From: CAWDMC01 sp963803295
GTDB lineage: Bacteria; Acidobacteriota; Terriglobia; UBA7540
Length of the DNA stretch: 64,000 nucleotides
Direction of reading: 5' to 3'
NCBI GenBank assembly: GCA_963803295.1
Contig: CAWDMC010000024.1
Coordinates: 186,001-250,000, forward strand
Shown here: one piece after another, positions 1-9,172 of the stretch
Layout: every line of letters begins with the position of its first letter
Numbering within the stretch: position 1 is the stretch's first letter
Notes under the pieces: generated by a model
Database searches by the model: none
Told to the model about the DNA's origin: nothing
What the model saw: the letters and a program-made list of their open reading frames with translations, nothing else
Translations under genes and position numbers: made by a program

Positions 1-1270
1 AGAAGGGCGGACTTTCGGCGTCACGAACGGGCGAAGCGCTGCTGCCAAGAAACATCGGGTCATGATTTTGTAGTTCAGTGGTCACCTTTTGCAGCGCAAC
101 GCCCGAATCGTGAAATCCTGCCTGCATCTCACCACCTTACCTTCGCGAGAGAAACTGCCCACGGGCCGCGGATGCTTTCACAACCTCCGCAGCCATCTTT
201 CAGTCAAAGTCGGATCGATTGAATTTGGCCGATATTGCCCGGGGATTTTGGCTGGCTCAGACAAGCAAGCAGACACTACCCATCGCAGTGTTGCGATGGT
301 TCTTTGACAGTCGAATGAAGACAGAATGGCCGATGTCGCCCCCCGTGGAGGCTGCCTTATGAATTTGAGCGGCAAACTTCTGTCCTGTCGATACCCCAGC
401 CGGATAACGGCCTGCCAATCAATGGGAAAAAAGTGACCTGCACGCCATTTTGCACAAAGCTCCGCCCTGTGACTTACAGAGAGGCATGTACGAAGAGCCG
501 CGCCTTCCACGATCGCCGAACCCGGCAGAAAACTTAGCGGTTTGATCGTGAGGAGGTTAGCATCGGCAATCTCGACAGCCTTCGCGGTTGCAATTGTCAG
601 AACGTCCTTCACGTTGTTGATAAAGACGTCATTGACGGGTTGATTATACACAATCGGAAACAATAATCAAGAGCAGGATGCGCTCACTTAAATTCCACAA
701 TCGCAGGTCAATTAATTATGTCTATTACAGGGCGGGGCAGAAAGAAAAGTACGATGGCAACCAGCCGAGGGGCATCCTGCAGACAGGGCGGGTTTTAGCA
801 GTTAACCCTCCGGATGGCCGCTCAGAACCGGAACCCGTAGATTCTCGGCGAGAGCATTTCCGGCACCGAGTGTTCCACCCGCTACTGATTCCGGCTATCC
901 AGAAAACACTCCGCCAACCCTGGCAGCGGACACAGCCGCTGTCGGTCTGCCTCGGCCAGCCAAGTCCCGCCATCGAAACTGATCGGCCGCCGTCAACCGG
1001 GCGACGATCTCCCGCGAACCACAGCCTTCAAATCCGAAGCCGTATTGATTACACTCCTGTGGTGTTTGAAAGCGTCCTCTCTGTGGTGGCAAATGTTGTC
1101 GAGAAATCATTTACGACACGAGGGGCAGCCCTCCGCCGCTGAATTTGGGAAAGCAGGGCTACAAAGCAAGCCGAAAGATTCCGCTGAAGGCGAATGACGA
1201 AGTCCTCATGAAGATGTCGCTGGCCTGCCGGCGGCCCGTGTGATGGGAAGATTCCGGTTTGGAGGAGCGC
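1..1270. other. stretch without a confident gene
   Basis: Both strands carry only short overlapping open frames with poor codon texture, no convincing ribosome binding site and no domain I recognise. The longest is a 161-codon frame on the minus strand (178-663). Its first half has a fairly regular mix of hydrophobic and charged residues but its second half reads like noise, so it may be a degraded gene end. I see no tRNA, transposase or repeat here. Confidence 0.5.
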
Positions 1271-1930
1271 ATGGCCCATTCGACGTCGGGATTGGTTGTT
1301 GGCGTGATAGCCGCCGTCTCCGCCTACGCATTTCTGTTCAGACCCTGGCACCTTCGCTGGGGTGCCACTCAAGCTGAAGTCGCTCGCATCCTCCCGGGAG
1401 ACGACCTTGTGCGCCGGCCTAAGCTCTCCGCCACCCACGCTATCACCATCGCTGCTCCCGCTTCCCGCGTATGGCCCTGGCTCGTCCAGATCGGGCAGGG
1501 CCGGGGCGGGTTCTACAGCTATGATTGGCTGGAGAACCTGTTCGGGTGTGACATTCACAACGCCAGTCACATCGTCTCGGCGTGGCAAGCGCTGAAGCCT
1601 GGCGATGCCGTTGGCCTTCATCCGAAGACGCCGCCCATTCCCGTCGTAGTGGTTGTACCGGAACGTGTGATCGTCCTGCACGCAGACTCGCGAACCGGTC
1701 CCCCGGTCGCCGGGTCGAAGGTGAAGAGCGGCGGCTACATGAACGTCGCGTGGGTGTTCTACCTCGAATCGGTGGACGTCCACACCACGCGATTGATCGA
1801 GCGCTTCCGCCTGGATTGGAATCCCAGCCTGGCAGTTACCCTCGCCAACCGGTTCCTGCTTGAGCCCGCTAGCTTTATTATGGAACGTAAGATGCTGTTG
1901 GGGATAAAGCAGCGTGCAGAACGTCAGTAG
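1271..1930 (+). CDS. SRPBCC-superfamily (START/polyketide-cyclase-like) protein
   Basis: The product is about 219 residues. A hydrophobic stretch near residues 6-23 probably anchors it in the membrane. The rest resembles the SRPBCC ligand-binding fold: a first beta-strand/helix segment reading HAITIAAPASRVWPWLVQIG, then a GRGGFYSYDWLENL segment typical of this subgroup, and a C-terminal helix that would close the cavity. The ATG at 1271 is preferred over an in-frame TTG at 1259 because GGAGGAG lies just upstream of it. Members of this subgroup are usually annotated only as SRPBCC proteins, and the ligand cannot be inferred. It stands alone, with no clear operon partner. Family call good, function unknown. 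Confidence 0.8.
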   Translation: MAHSTSGLVVGVIAAVSAYAFLFRPWHLRWGATQAEVARILPGDDLVRRPKLSATHAITIAAPASRVWPWLVQIGQGRGGFYSYDWLENLFGCDIHNASHIVSAWQALKPGDAVGLHPKTPPIPVVVVVPERVIVLHADSRTGPPVAGSKVKSGGYMNVAWVFYLESVDVHTTRLIERFRLDWNPSLAVTLANRFLLEPASFIMERKMLLGIKQRAERQ

Positions 1931-2018
1931 AGATCCCGCTTGGCCGTCCGGGTAGCGCAGAAGAGCTTGAAAAGAACTATCGTCGCTTACTGATCCTTCA
2001 TGGTAACCTTGAGCTGCC

Positions 2019-2753
2019 ATGGCTACGAACATCACGACTCCACCCTCGCACTCAAACCGCGTACAGGCCTGGGTGTATGCGATTATGAATCCCCTCATCG
2101 AGAGCCTGGAGCGCGAGGCTTCGTTATTGAGCAGGGGCGACCTGACTTGGCGGTTCCATTCGAAGAAATGCGAGTACATTAGGCCGATCCGGCGATACAT
2201 CGACAGCCTGCAGTGGCCCAACTATGAAGATTTCGTAGCCGACAGCCTGAACCCACGATTCGAAGCGAGTTTTGAAGAGCATGATCGTCAGGTGGCCGAG
2301 GTCGAGTCGAGCGCAGAGCGGTTTGCCCGTGGGCTGATGCAGTCTAACCTGTTTCTGAGTCAGGTAGGAGATGCGCTTAAAGAATACGAGTCCCGCGCCC
2401 GCGCCGAATCACTATATCCCGACCTCGATTCGGCAAAAGAGGGCCTGCCAAGATGGGTTGTCGAATTCCTCGTCAATCGGACAGATAGCCTGCCTGATCA
2501 TTACTTGGCGCACCAGTTTTGGGAAGACAACCGAAGTGGTTTCTGGGAACTCTACCGAAGTGAGTTTGAACCGTATTGCGAGCGGCACTCCTTTCAGTCG
2601 CTGCAGGGGGCCGCTCGGGCGCTCCAGGACATTTCGAGTAAACTCCTTGCCGATCTGAAAACCCAGCGGCAATTCCTTTGCAGAACCTACGATATTCCTT
2701 TCGCACCGATTCAGGTGAACCAGGGTCACTCTGTGGATGCCTTCATATCTTGA
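2019..2753 (+). CDS. uncharacterised protein, partner of a PIN-like nuclease
   Basis: I do not recognise this 244-residue soluble protein. It has no signal peptide or membrane segment and is predicted from composition to be mostly helical, with charged heptad-like stretches in the middle (around residues 85-130) and again near 200-230. Its last 17 bases overlap the start of the PIN-like gene in another frame, so the two are translationally coupled and probably act together. No strong ribosome binding site precedes the ATG. By position it could be an antitoxin, an adaptor or a sensor for the nuclease, but nothing in the sequence decides this. Real gene: likely. Function: unknown. Confidence 0.65.
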   Translation: MATNITTPPSHSNRVQAWVYAIMNPLIESLEREASLLSRGDLTWRFHSKKCEYIRPIRRYIDSLQWPNYEDFVADSLNPRFEASFEEHDRQVAEVESSAERFARGLMQSNLFLSQVGDALKEYESRARAESLYPDLDSAKEGLPRWVVEFLVNRTDSLPDHYLAHQFWEDNRSGFWELYRSEFEPYCERHSFQSLQGAARALQDISSKLLADLKTQRQFLCRTYDIPFAPIQVNQGHSVDAFIS

Positions 2754-3249
2754 AGGATACCAACGGCAAGAACTGTTAATCCTCGACACGGGGCCAATTC
2801 GGGAACTCGTGACGTTCCATGCCGTCGAGCACCTTCGATTCGAAAAGCTACGGCGCCACATGGAGTTCATCAAGGATCGCGAATCGTACAGGACCTGCAC
2901 ACGATTCATCGCATCATTTGCAAAAAGGACAACCAGCGCGTTGGTCGCCGTTGAACTCCATCGTTGGATAAGGGACACGGACCCCGGAGGCCAGGGCAGG
3001 CTTTGGAATCGTGTGTACGAGGAATTCCAGCAGATGGACATGTCCGAGGAAATGGTTCAGCTAGTGGGGATGGATGGTGCCCTGGTTACCAGATTCGGCC
3101 CTGTTGACGTGAGTCTTCTGGAACTTGTCCGGCGGCATGCCAGTCACAAACCACTCCTTCTCACTACTGATTCTGCGCTGAAAGGAGAATGCACGAAGGC
3201 GGGACTCTACGTGCGGCACCTCCGGGAGGTAATGTTGACTGTACGTTGA
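2737..3249 (+). CDS. PIN-domain-like putative ribonuclease
   Basis: The protein is 170 residues. An early LLILDTGPIRELV segment (around residues 12-25) matches the first strand and first catalytic aspartate of PIN nucleases. A late LLLTTDSALKGECTKAGL segment (around 140-158) matches the strand carrying the last acidic cluster and the following helix. An AVELHRWI helix in the middle supplies a possible second acidic residue. PIN proteins are metal-dependent RNases, frequent as VapC toxins, but this one is longer than a typical VapC of about 130 residues. It overlaps the preceding gene by 17 bases. The fold is inferred from motif order; the target RNA is unknown. Confidence 0.65.
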   Translation: MPSYLEGYQRQELLILDTGPIRELVTFHAVEHLRFEKLRRHMEFIKDRESYRTCTRFIASFAKRTTSALVAVELHRWIRDTDPGGQGRLWNRVYEEFQQMDMSEEMVQLVGMDGALVTRFGPVDVSLLELVRRHASHKPLLLTTDSALKGECTKAGLYVRHLREVMLTVR

Positions 3250-3298
3250 CCGCCGAGAAAGCAGCAACTGAAGGGGCGGTGTCCCCAAGGTGGCCCTC

Positions 3299-3345
3299 CC
3301 AAAAAACAAAAAAGGCCGCCCCGATTGCATCGATCCGGACGGCCT
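3299..3345 (-). terminator. Rho-independent terminator of the radical SAM gene
   Basis: On the minus strand, about 30 bases after the stop codon of the gene that ends at 3377, there is a GC-rich hairpin. Its arms are AGGCCG (3340-3345 read in reverse) and CGGCCT (3313-3318 read in reverse), extended by partial pairing inwards. It is followed by T6-G-T6 (the A tract at 3301-3313 on the plus strand). This is a textbook intrinsic terminator. Confidence 0.85.
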
Positions 3346-3376
3346 CTCCCTGCACCCGACGCGGGTTGTCGGCTTC

Positions 3377-5530
3377 CTACACTGTTACCTTCTCCTCGGC
3401 AGGCTTGATCTGAACGGTTTCATGGCCATTGCCATTCCCGTTGCTGTGACCGTTTCCGTTTCCATTCCCGTTTCCAGCTGACACGGGAGCACCGAGTTGC
3501 ACAAGTTGTGGTGCGGGCTTTTTCAATACCAGCTCTTCGTAGAGTTGCCGCGCCTGTTGAGCTTCCCAGGCCAGCTTGCGCCGTTTCTTCTCTTCCTCGG
3601 CTGCTGTCATGGGAACATCATGCTCCAGCGTGCGCACGCGGGATGCATCCTCGGCGTTGACGGTGAGCGAGTGCTCGTAAGTTTCGAGGCCGACCTGTTT
3701 GCCCTTGGCGTAGATCTCGTGCTTGCCGTGGGTTTTGTACCACTCGGCCACGGTTGCGTTCTTGTGCATGTTCTCGATAATGTTCCGCCAGCCGACGCCC
3801 GTGTTGTACGCGCAGAACGAGATCTCGCCCTGCTGGGTGGCGTAAGGAATGATGCACATCTCGGTGCGCCGGAAATCGTAGTTAAACAGATCCTGGAACC
3901 ACATGCCGGCGATGAAGAGGAAGTTCCACGGATCGGACCGGCGCTTCAGCGTATCTTCCAGGGTGCGCTCCGGACCCGAGCTGCCGTATATCTCCTTGGC
4001 CTTCTTCTCACCACGCAGGGCGAACGACTTGTCAAACTTCTTCAAGAGATCAATAAGCGCCAGGCTCTTGGGGGCTTCGAAAGGCTTGTAGTTCTTGAGC
4101 AGAGCCAAACCGAGCATCAGGTTCGAAAAGGTCTTGCTCCGCGCGGCGTCAGTGATTCCCTTGATATCTTCCACCAGTTGGGGAATGTTGAGGAACTGCG
4201 GGACCGGCGCCCACTCCTTGTTTTCCTTGTTGACCATTAGGGCCGTGCCCACACCGCAGTTGGGGTGGCAACCGCAGCTTACTTGTCCCCATTGAGCTTC
4301 AGGACCGTGGACGAGGTCGGCAAAATCCGAAAAGGCGCCCATAAGTGAAATTGGGAACCAGTCGCGAGTGGGCTCGGTAATCCCAAGTTGCTTTTTGACG
4401 TCGGCGGCCATGTGCGAAAGCGTGTAGCGCTGCCGCAGGCGGCGCTCCGGGGTCACGGCTTCGTCGCGTCCGGTGAAGGAAACCGGCTGGAAAGCGATGA
4501 AGGCGATCTTCTTGGGATTCTCGCGGGCGAAATTGATGATAGGGCCCACCTGGTCATTGTTGACGTTGTTGATCAGGGTGGTGACCAGGATGATCTCAAT
4601 GCCCGCCTCGTGCATGTTCTCGATAGCGCGCAGTTTCACGTCAAACAGGTTGCCCACCTGGCGGTGACTATTGGCGTCGTTGCCGATGCCGTCGAACTGC
4701 AGGTAAGCGTAACGCATACCGGCTTCGAAGGCCCGCCGGCAGAACTCCTTGCTCTTGGCGAATTCAATGCCGTTGGTGGCCGCCTGGACGCTGTTGTAAC
4801 CCAGTTTGCGGCAGTACCGAATGGCGTCGATGAAATAGGGTGACATGGTCGGCTCGCCGCCCGAAAACTGCACCGACATCTGCCGGCGCGGCTTGATCTT
4901 CATCGCGTTATCGAGGATTTCCTTGATGTCTTCCCAGCTCAACTCGTGCACGAAACCGACCTGGTTGGCGTCCATGAAGCAGGGATCGCACATCATGTTG
5001 CAACGATTGGTGAGATCCACCGTCAGCACCGAGCCGCGTCCGTGCTTAATCGTGCTAGATCCGTGGTTATGCAGAGTTTCGTCATTGTGAGCGCGAATGT
5101 CACGGCCCGGAAAGTTCTTCTCGATCCATTCGAGGAAGTTTTTGTCGACTGCCATCATATCTTCGTAATGGCCGTGGACGGGGCAATCCTTCACCATCCA
5201 AATCTGGCCGTCGCGCTCGATAATGTCAGCCTTGACCTCGCCTACCTTTTCCGTAACCAGAATCTTCCAGTCCTGCTCGCCGCTCAAAATCCGGGCACGT
5301 GCTTCCTGCACGCACCCCGGGCAGAGCGAATCGGTCTGCCGCGGCCATCCCAGTTGAGGCTTTGTTTTCTGCCATGACTTCAAAAGCGGTTTGTCGGACC
5401 ATTTCGGCGTGAAGGTCTCGTTCGGATTGTACTTGTTGAAGAACTGAATCGTATTGAAGGCAGCCCCGGCCGTTGCCGTCACGGCCCGGTCAACATACTT
5501 CATGAGCCGCTGTCCCCGGATTCTAGGCAT
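3377..5530 (-). CDS. Tes/Mss-like radical SAM enzyme, candidate membrane-spanning lipid synthase
   Basis: The 717-residue protein has a radical SAM core with CX3CX2C at C177/C181/C184 (CNMMCDPCF) and GGEP at 224-227. Extra cysteines fit auxiliary iron-sulfur sites: LCPGC at 70/73, CPVHG at 116, CGCHPNC at 419/421/425, and C559 and C573. An N-terminal Cys-rich knot, then a TNRCN core, then an NCGVGT segment is the order I know from archaeal tetraether lipid synthase (Tes, MJ0619 family) and its bacterial relatives, which join two lipid chains tail to tail. Acidobacteria make iso-diabolic acid and branched tetraethers, so that role is plausible here, but it is inferred. Residues 686-703 form a Gly/Asn/His-rich tail. 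GAGAGGT precedes the ATG, and a strong terminator follows. No lipid gene is adjacent. Confidence 0.8.
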   Translation of the reverse strand: MPRIRGQRLMKYVDRAVTATAGAAFNTIQFFNKYNPNETFTPKWSDKPLLKSWQKTKPQLGWPRQTDSLCPGCVQEARARILSGEQDWKILVTEKVGEVKADIIERDGQIWMVKDCPVHGHYEDMMAVDKNFLEWIEKNFPGRDIRAHNDETLHNHGSSTIKHGRGSVLTVDLTNRCNMMCDPCFMDANQVGFVHELSWEDIKEILDNAMKIKPRRQMSVQFSGGEPTMSPYFIDAIRYCRKLGYNSVQAATNGIEFAKSKEFCRRAFEAGMRYAYLQFDGIGNDANSHRQVGNLFDVKLRAIENMHEAGIEIILVTTLINNVNNDQVGPIINFARENPKKIAFIAFQPVSFTGRDEAVTPERRLRQRYTLSHMAADVKKQLGITEPTRDWFPISLMGAFSDFADLVHGPEAQWGQVSCGCHPNCGVGTALMVNKENKEWAPVPQFLNIPQLVEDIKGITDAARSKTFSNLMLGLALLKNYKPFEAPKSLALIDLLKKFDKSFALRGEKKAKEIYGSSGPERTLEDTLKRRSDPWNFLFIAGMWFQDLFNYDFRRTEMCIIPYATQQGEISFCAYNTGVGWRNIIENMHKNATVAEWYKTHGKHEIYAKGKQVGLETYEHSLTVNAEDASRVRTLEHDVPMTAAEEEKKRRKLAWEAQQARQLYEELVLKKPAPQLVQLGAPVSAGNGNGNGNGHSNGNGNGHETVQIKPAEEKVTV

Positions 5531-5995
5531 GTGTTTGACCTCTCTTGTGGATGAAAGCTTGCCGCTCAGCTACGAGAGCGGTTCAAATCTATATCAATAC
5601 ACGCCGTACGTAAACTTCGCACGTGTGGGCTAAGGACAATCCAATGGCATCAGGCCCCCAGCCGACTGCAACGGGACCCGCCTCCAAGCCTAAGCCTCGA
5701 GAAGATACACTAACCGACACCGCCCCTGCCCTTACATCTTAAGACACATGCCCGGAGGTGCTAAGCGATTTCTGCCGAACTGCAAGTTTGCAGGGTCGGA
5801 CGGCTGAAAAGTTAACGCGAATGGCAATGGCAATCCTGTTGAAAATTAAGATGTTGGCTACGTTGCGTGGGTGCGAGTGGAGCTGCAGGCTGGCGTCGGC
5901 AGGACAAGCTTGTGTGCTCGTCTCCCCTGCGAACATGGCTTGTGCCACGCTCCTCAGTTGGAGCCACGGACGGGCAGGGAGGCTAAAATGGGAAA
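5531..5995. other. divergent intergenic region
   Basis: This region separates the minus-strand radical SAM gene from the plus-strand queG. The first part of the radical SAM leader on the minus strand contains an AT-rich TTGATATAGATTT patch (around 5583-5595) that could hold a -10 box, but I see no good -35. The remainder holds no supported gene. Confidence 0.4.
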
Positions 5996-7204
5996 ATGAA
6001 TATCACGCTCGCGATCAAACAAGCGGCTCTGGATGCCGGCTTTGATTTGGCAGGCGTGGCCCACGCCGCGGCCTCCCATGACCTTGAATTTGCTCGCCGT
6101 TGGGTGGAGCAGGGCCGGGGCGGCGAAATGCACTATCTCGCCAATCCCAAGCGCTTCGATCCGCAACTGGTGCTGCCTTCGGTCAAATCCGTGATCGGGG
6201 TGGGACTTATTTACAGCCAGGGAATCGAGCTATCGGGCTGTGTGGCCGTTGAGCCCTTTGAAGAAGGTGCGAATTCGCGTCCAGGAAAGGAATTAGCCAC
6301 TCGGCAAGACTCAATCGCCTCAACACCGATTTCCCGCTACGCGTGGGGCCGGGACTACCACGAGGTCATGCGACCTAAACTCGAACGCCTGCGGGCTGAG
6401 GTCGAGTCGCTCGCGCCCGGAGTCGAGACTCGCGTCTTCGTGGATACCGGACCGGTTGTCGAGCGTGCGTTTGTGCGGCTTTCCGGCCTGGGATGGATGG
6501 GGAAGAATACGTGCATCATCAACGAGGACAAGGGTTCGTGGTTCTTTCTAGGAATGATCCTCACTAATCTGGATCTCGATCCGGACCTGCCAGCGCCCGA
6601 CCGCTGCGGCTCATGCCGTCGCTGCCTCGATGCTTGTCCTACCGGTGCTCTGGTCGAACCCTACGTCATGGACGCCTCCCGCTGCATCGCTTACTTTACG
6701 ATTGAACTGAAGGGTTCGATTCCCGAGGAATACCGGCGGGCCATCGGCAATAATGTTTTTGGCTGCGACATTTGCCAGGATGTGTGTCCGTGGAACAATC
6801 GTACTTCGTCCCTCCTCCCGGGCCCTTTATCACAGGAGGATGGCATGCCGATCAAAGGAGAACTGGCGAGTGACCAAGAAGAAGTGGCCAATGACAAAGG
6901 ATCGGGGACAGAGTTTCAACCCCTCCTCATTGACAGACCTGACCGAACCTGGTTCTCGCTTTCGAATGGCAACCTTGCAGACCTCGCCTCCCTGACCGAG
7001 GACGACTTCCGGCGTATCTTTGTGCGATCGCCCATCAAGCGCACAAAATATCGCGGCTGGCTGAGGAACCTGTGCGTGGCGATGGGGAATTCGGGCGACA
7101 CGCGGTTTGTCCAGTGGCTCGAACGCGCCCGCGAGCACAAAGATCCCCTGGTCCGCGAACACGCCGAGTGGGCCCTCCGTGAAATTGAAGGAGCCAAGAT
7201 GTAG
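5996..7204 (+). CDS. queG: epoxyqueuosine reductase
   Basis: QueG reduces epoxyqueuosine to queuosine in the wobble position of tRNA (Asp, Asn, His, Tyr), using a cobalamin cofactor and two [4Fe-4S] clusters in the cytoplasm. The signature is complete: VDTGPVVERA with the general-acid Asp150, GLGWMGKNTC around 165-173, a first ferredoxin-type cluster CGSCRRCLDACP (C204, C207, C210, C214), and a second set C230 plus C257/C260/C264 (CDICQDVCPWN). The C-terminal third resembles the HEAT-like repeat found in long QueG forms. The 402 residues include short low-conservation inserts around residues 80-105 and 275-305. GGGAGG lies upstream, though rather far (13 bases) from the ATG. Confidence 0.95.
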   Translation: MNITLAIKQAALDAGFDLAGVAHAAASHDLEFARRWVEQGRGGEMHYLANPKRFDPQLVLPSVKSVIGVGLIYSQGIELSGCVAVEPFEEGANSRPGKELATRQDSIASTPISRYAWGRDYHEVMRPKLERLRAEVESLAPGVETRVFVDTGPVVERAFVRLSGLGWMGKNTCIINEDKGSWFFLGMILTNLDLDPDLPAPDRCGSCRRCLDACPTGALVEPYVMDASRCIAYFTIELKGSIPEEYRRAIGNNVFGCDICQDVCPWNNRTSSLLPGPLSQEDGMPIKGELASDQEEVANDKGSGTEFQPLLIDRPDRTWFSLSNGNLADLASLTEDDFRRIFVRSPIKRTKYRGWLRNLCVAMGNSGDTRFVQWLERAREHKDPLVREHAEWALREIEGAKM

Positions 7205-7326
7205 CGCAATCCGGGCTTTCGGACCTCAGCTTTTTGCCGGGGCGGTGCGAGGGGGCGATGACCCAGTAATCTGATTCCTGCCTCCTGAGCAGGGATATGG
7301 TTTGCGGATCTTTCGTGGGATGCCGC

Positions 7327-8799
7327 CTACTGTTTGCTGCGCGTTCCACTGCTGCAGATTTTGAACACGTACGCAAACTCGCACGGCTTGTGCGCTTCCA
7401 CGCTCGCCGGAACGTCAATAACCACTTCGCCGTTACTGCTGTGCCAGGCAATCGGCTGAGCGACTCCTATCATGGTAATCTTCGAACCGGACGCGACGGG
7501 AACCGACTTCAAGTGGAGCTCACGTCCGGGCCACTTCAGGCTGATCGCATAAACGGTGGCGCCGTCTTTGCTGCGCGTAAAGCGTATGTCCTTGCCTTCG
7601 TTAAACACGCGATAAGTACGGGTTGCATAGATCGCTTCGCCGTTTACGCGCAGCCAGTCGCCCACCCAGGCCAGCCGTTCCACGGTTTCCGGGGGCCAGG
7701 TGCCCTCAGCTGTGGGTCCGAAACCGACCTCGAAATTTCCGCCCTTTGAGACCGCGTCGATCAGGCTCGAGAGGATCCATTCCTTAGGCTTATAGTTATC
7801 GTTCGGCAGGTAGGAAAAGGCATTGCCATCGGGATAGATCACTTTGAACGGTTTGGTTTCGAAGCCGGCCGGGATCTCTCGTTCCGGCGTGTAGTGGTCA
7901 CCATAGGCGCCGATGCCGCGATTCCGGAAAAGGCAATCGGGCTGCAGTTTGCGGAGCATCTTGACGATACCGATGAGATCGGGCGAAGCTTCCTTCGGCC
8001 ACCCCATATCGAGATCAAGATTGACGATGGGGCCGTAATTCGTCAGCAATTCGCGCAACTGCTCCCGCTCCTGGCCGATGAACCTCTGCCAGCGCGCCGG
8101 ATCGGACTGGGCAGTGAACTTTGGATCGTAGTGGCGGTTGTTCGGGTCCCAGGCAAAGGCAGGATCGTGCCAGTCGATATGCGAGTAATAGAATCCCGGT
8201 GCAATCCCGCCCCGACGCGCTGCTTCGACCAGCGGACTGAGCAAGTCCTTTCGATACGGAGCATCCACAATACTGTAGTGGATCATAGCCGTCTCATAGT
8301 CGGCCTTCCCGTGAAAGATGCCCTTTGGCCCCAGGCGTATCGATTCCTGCATGGTCTCGGTAGGCCACAGTGAGAAACCGTCATGATGCTTGGTGGTGAT
8401 GGTGAAGAAGCGAATGCCTGAGCGCTGAAACATTCGCACCCAACCCTCGGGATCGTACCCTACGGGGTCGAAAAACTGGTAGCGCGTGTCATAGAGATCG
8501 CGAAACTCCGGCGACGACCCCGGCACCGCCCAGGAGGCGTCGCTCCCCATCATCGCGTAAAGCCCCCAATGAATGCGGATGCCAAACTTCAAATCCTTCC
8601 AGGCCTCAATGGCATGGGCGGAGGCGTGTTGGTAATCGGGATCCGTCTGGTCGGGACCGCTGTAAAGCAGTTGCGAATAATCGGCAGGCTTCTGGTTGCG
8701 CGTGTTGTGTGTGCAGGCTACGCTGGCCAGCAAGGTCAGCAGTAGCGCTGCGAGTGTCAGTTGGATTTTCCCGGATGACCGGAGCCGCTCTCTTCGCAT
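7327..8799 (-). CDS. GH29 alpha-L-fucosidase, lipoprotein
   Basis: Family GH29 enzymes release L-fucose from glycans with retention. The N-terminus has a basic stretch, a hydrophobic core and a lipobox-like LASVAC, so the protein should be lipid-anchored after export. The catalytic barrel begins around WKDLKFGIRIHWGLYA and contains the conserved TTKHHDGFSLWPT segment. NLDLDMGWP holds the likely nucleophile aspartate in place of the more usual WFDG form. A small beta-domain follows, as is usual in this family. The start at 8799 is chosen over an in-frame start at 8844 because GAGGG lies 9 bases upstream and it gives a clean signal peptide. The gene is alone; substrate linkage cannot be predicted. 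Confidence 0.9.
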   Translation of the reverse strand: MRRERLRSSGKIQLTLAALLLTLLASVACTHNTRNQKPADYSQLLYSGPDQTDPDYQHASAHAIEAWKDLKFGIRIHWGLYAMMGSDASWAVPGSSPEFRDLYDTRYQFFDPVGYDPEGWVRMFQRSGIRFFTITTKHHDGFSLWPTETMQESIRLGPKGIFHGKADYETAMIHYSIVDAPYRKDLLSPLVEAARRGGIAPGFYYSHIDWHDPAFAWDPNNRHYDPKFTAQSDPARWQRFIGQEREQLRELLTNYGPIVNLDLDMGWPKEASPDLIGIVKMLRKLQPDCLFRNRGIGAYGDHYTPEREIPAGFETKPFKVIYPDGNAFSYLPNDNYKPKEWILSSLIDAVSKGGNFEVGFGPTAEGTWPPETVERLAWVGDWLRVNGEAIYATRTYRVFNEGKDIRFTRSKDGATVYAISLKWPGRELHLKSVPVASGSKITMIGVAQPIAWHSSNGEVVIDVPASVEAHKPCEFAYVFKICSSGTRSKQ

Positions 8800-8962
8800 T
8801 CGTGGTAACCCTCGTTGACGAGAAGTTGCGCTGAAGTCTACCACGAAGGGACGCCGTTAAGTCCTGCCATGGGAACACCGTAAAGGTGCTCTGCTACGAT
8901 CACAGGGGATAAGTAGGGGAGGACCTGTACGGTGCTCCCCTGAAGTTTGTACATCCTGCGCG

Positions 8963-9045
8963 ACATGGCTAAAGCCTGCCCTGAGCAACGCGAAGAGATG
9001 GCCATGCCACCTCGATGTGGCACGGGCTTCCAGCCCGTGGGGGCA
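8963..9045. repeat. interspersed repeat: 51-bp block plus CACGGGCT palindrome
   Basis: Bases 8963-9013 recur at 51688-51738 with only about four differences. Directly after it, 9021-9039 is a perfect 8-bp stem with a three-base loop (CACGGGCT-TCC-AGCCCGTG). The same palindrome, with one loop change, sits at 51364-51382. The block falls in the gap between the fucosidase and superoxide dismutase genes and codes for nothing. It looks like a REP/BIME-type dispersed element. Confidence 0.75.
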
Positions 9046-9172
9046 GGACCTTCACGGTTTACCCGTTCAGGCTGAACGAAAATGCAGAGATCCAGCATGC
9101 CTTAAAACGCGCCCGGACTGGGATCCGTGTCACTTTAATGCGCAGTCCTTGGATGGCCGGCCTAGTGACTTG

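Noticed and set aside
178..663. Open frame of 161 codons on the minus strand
   Set aside because: No ribosome binding site, no domain, and the second half reads like noise. Could be a gene end but not supportable.
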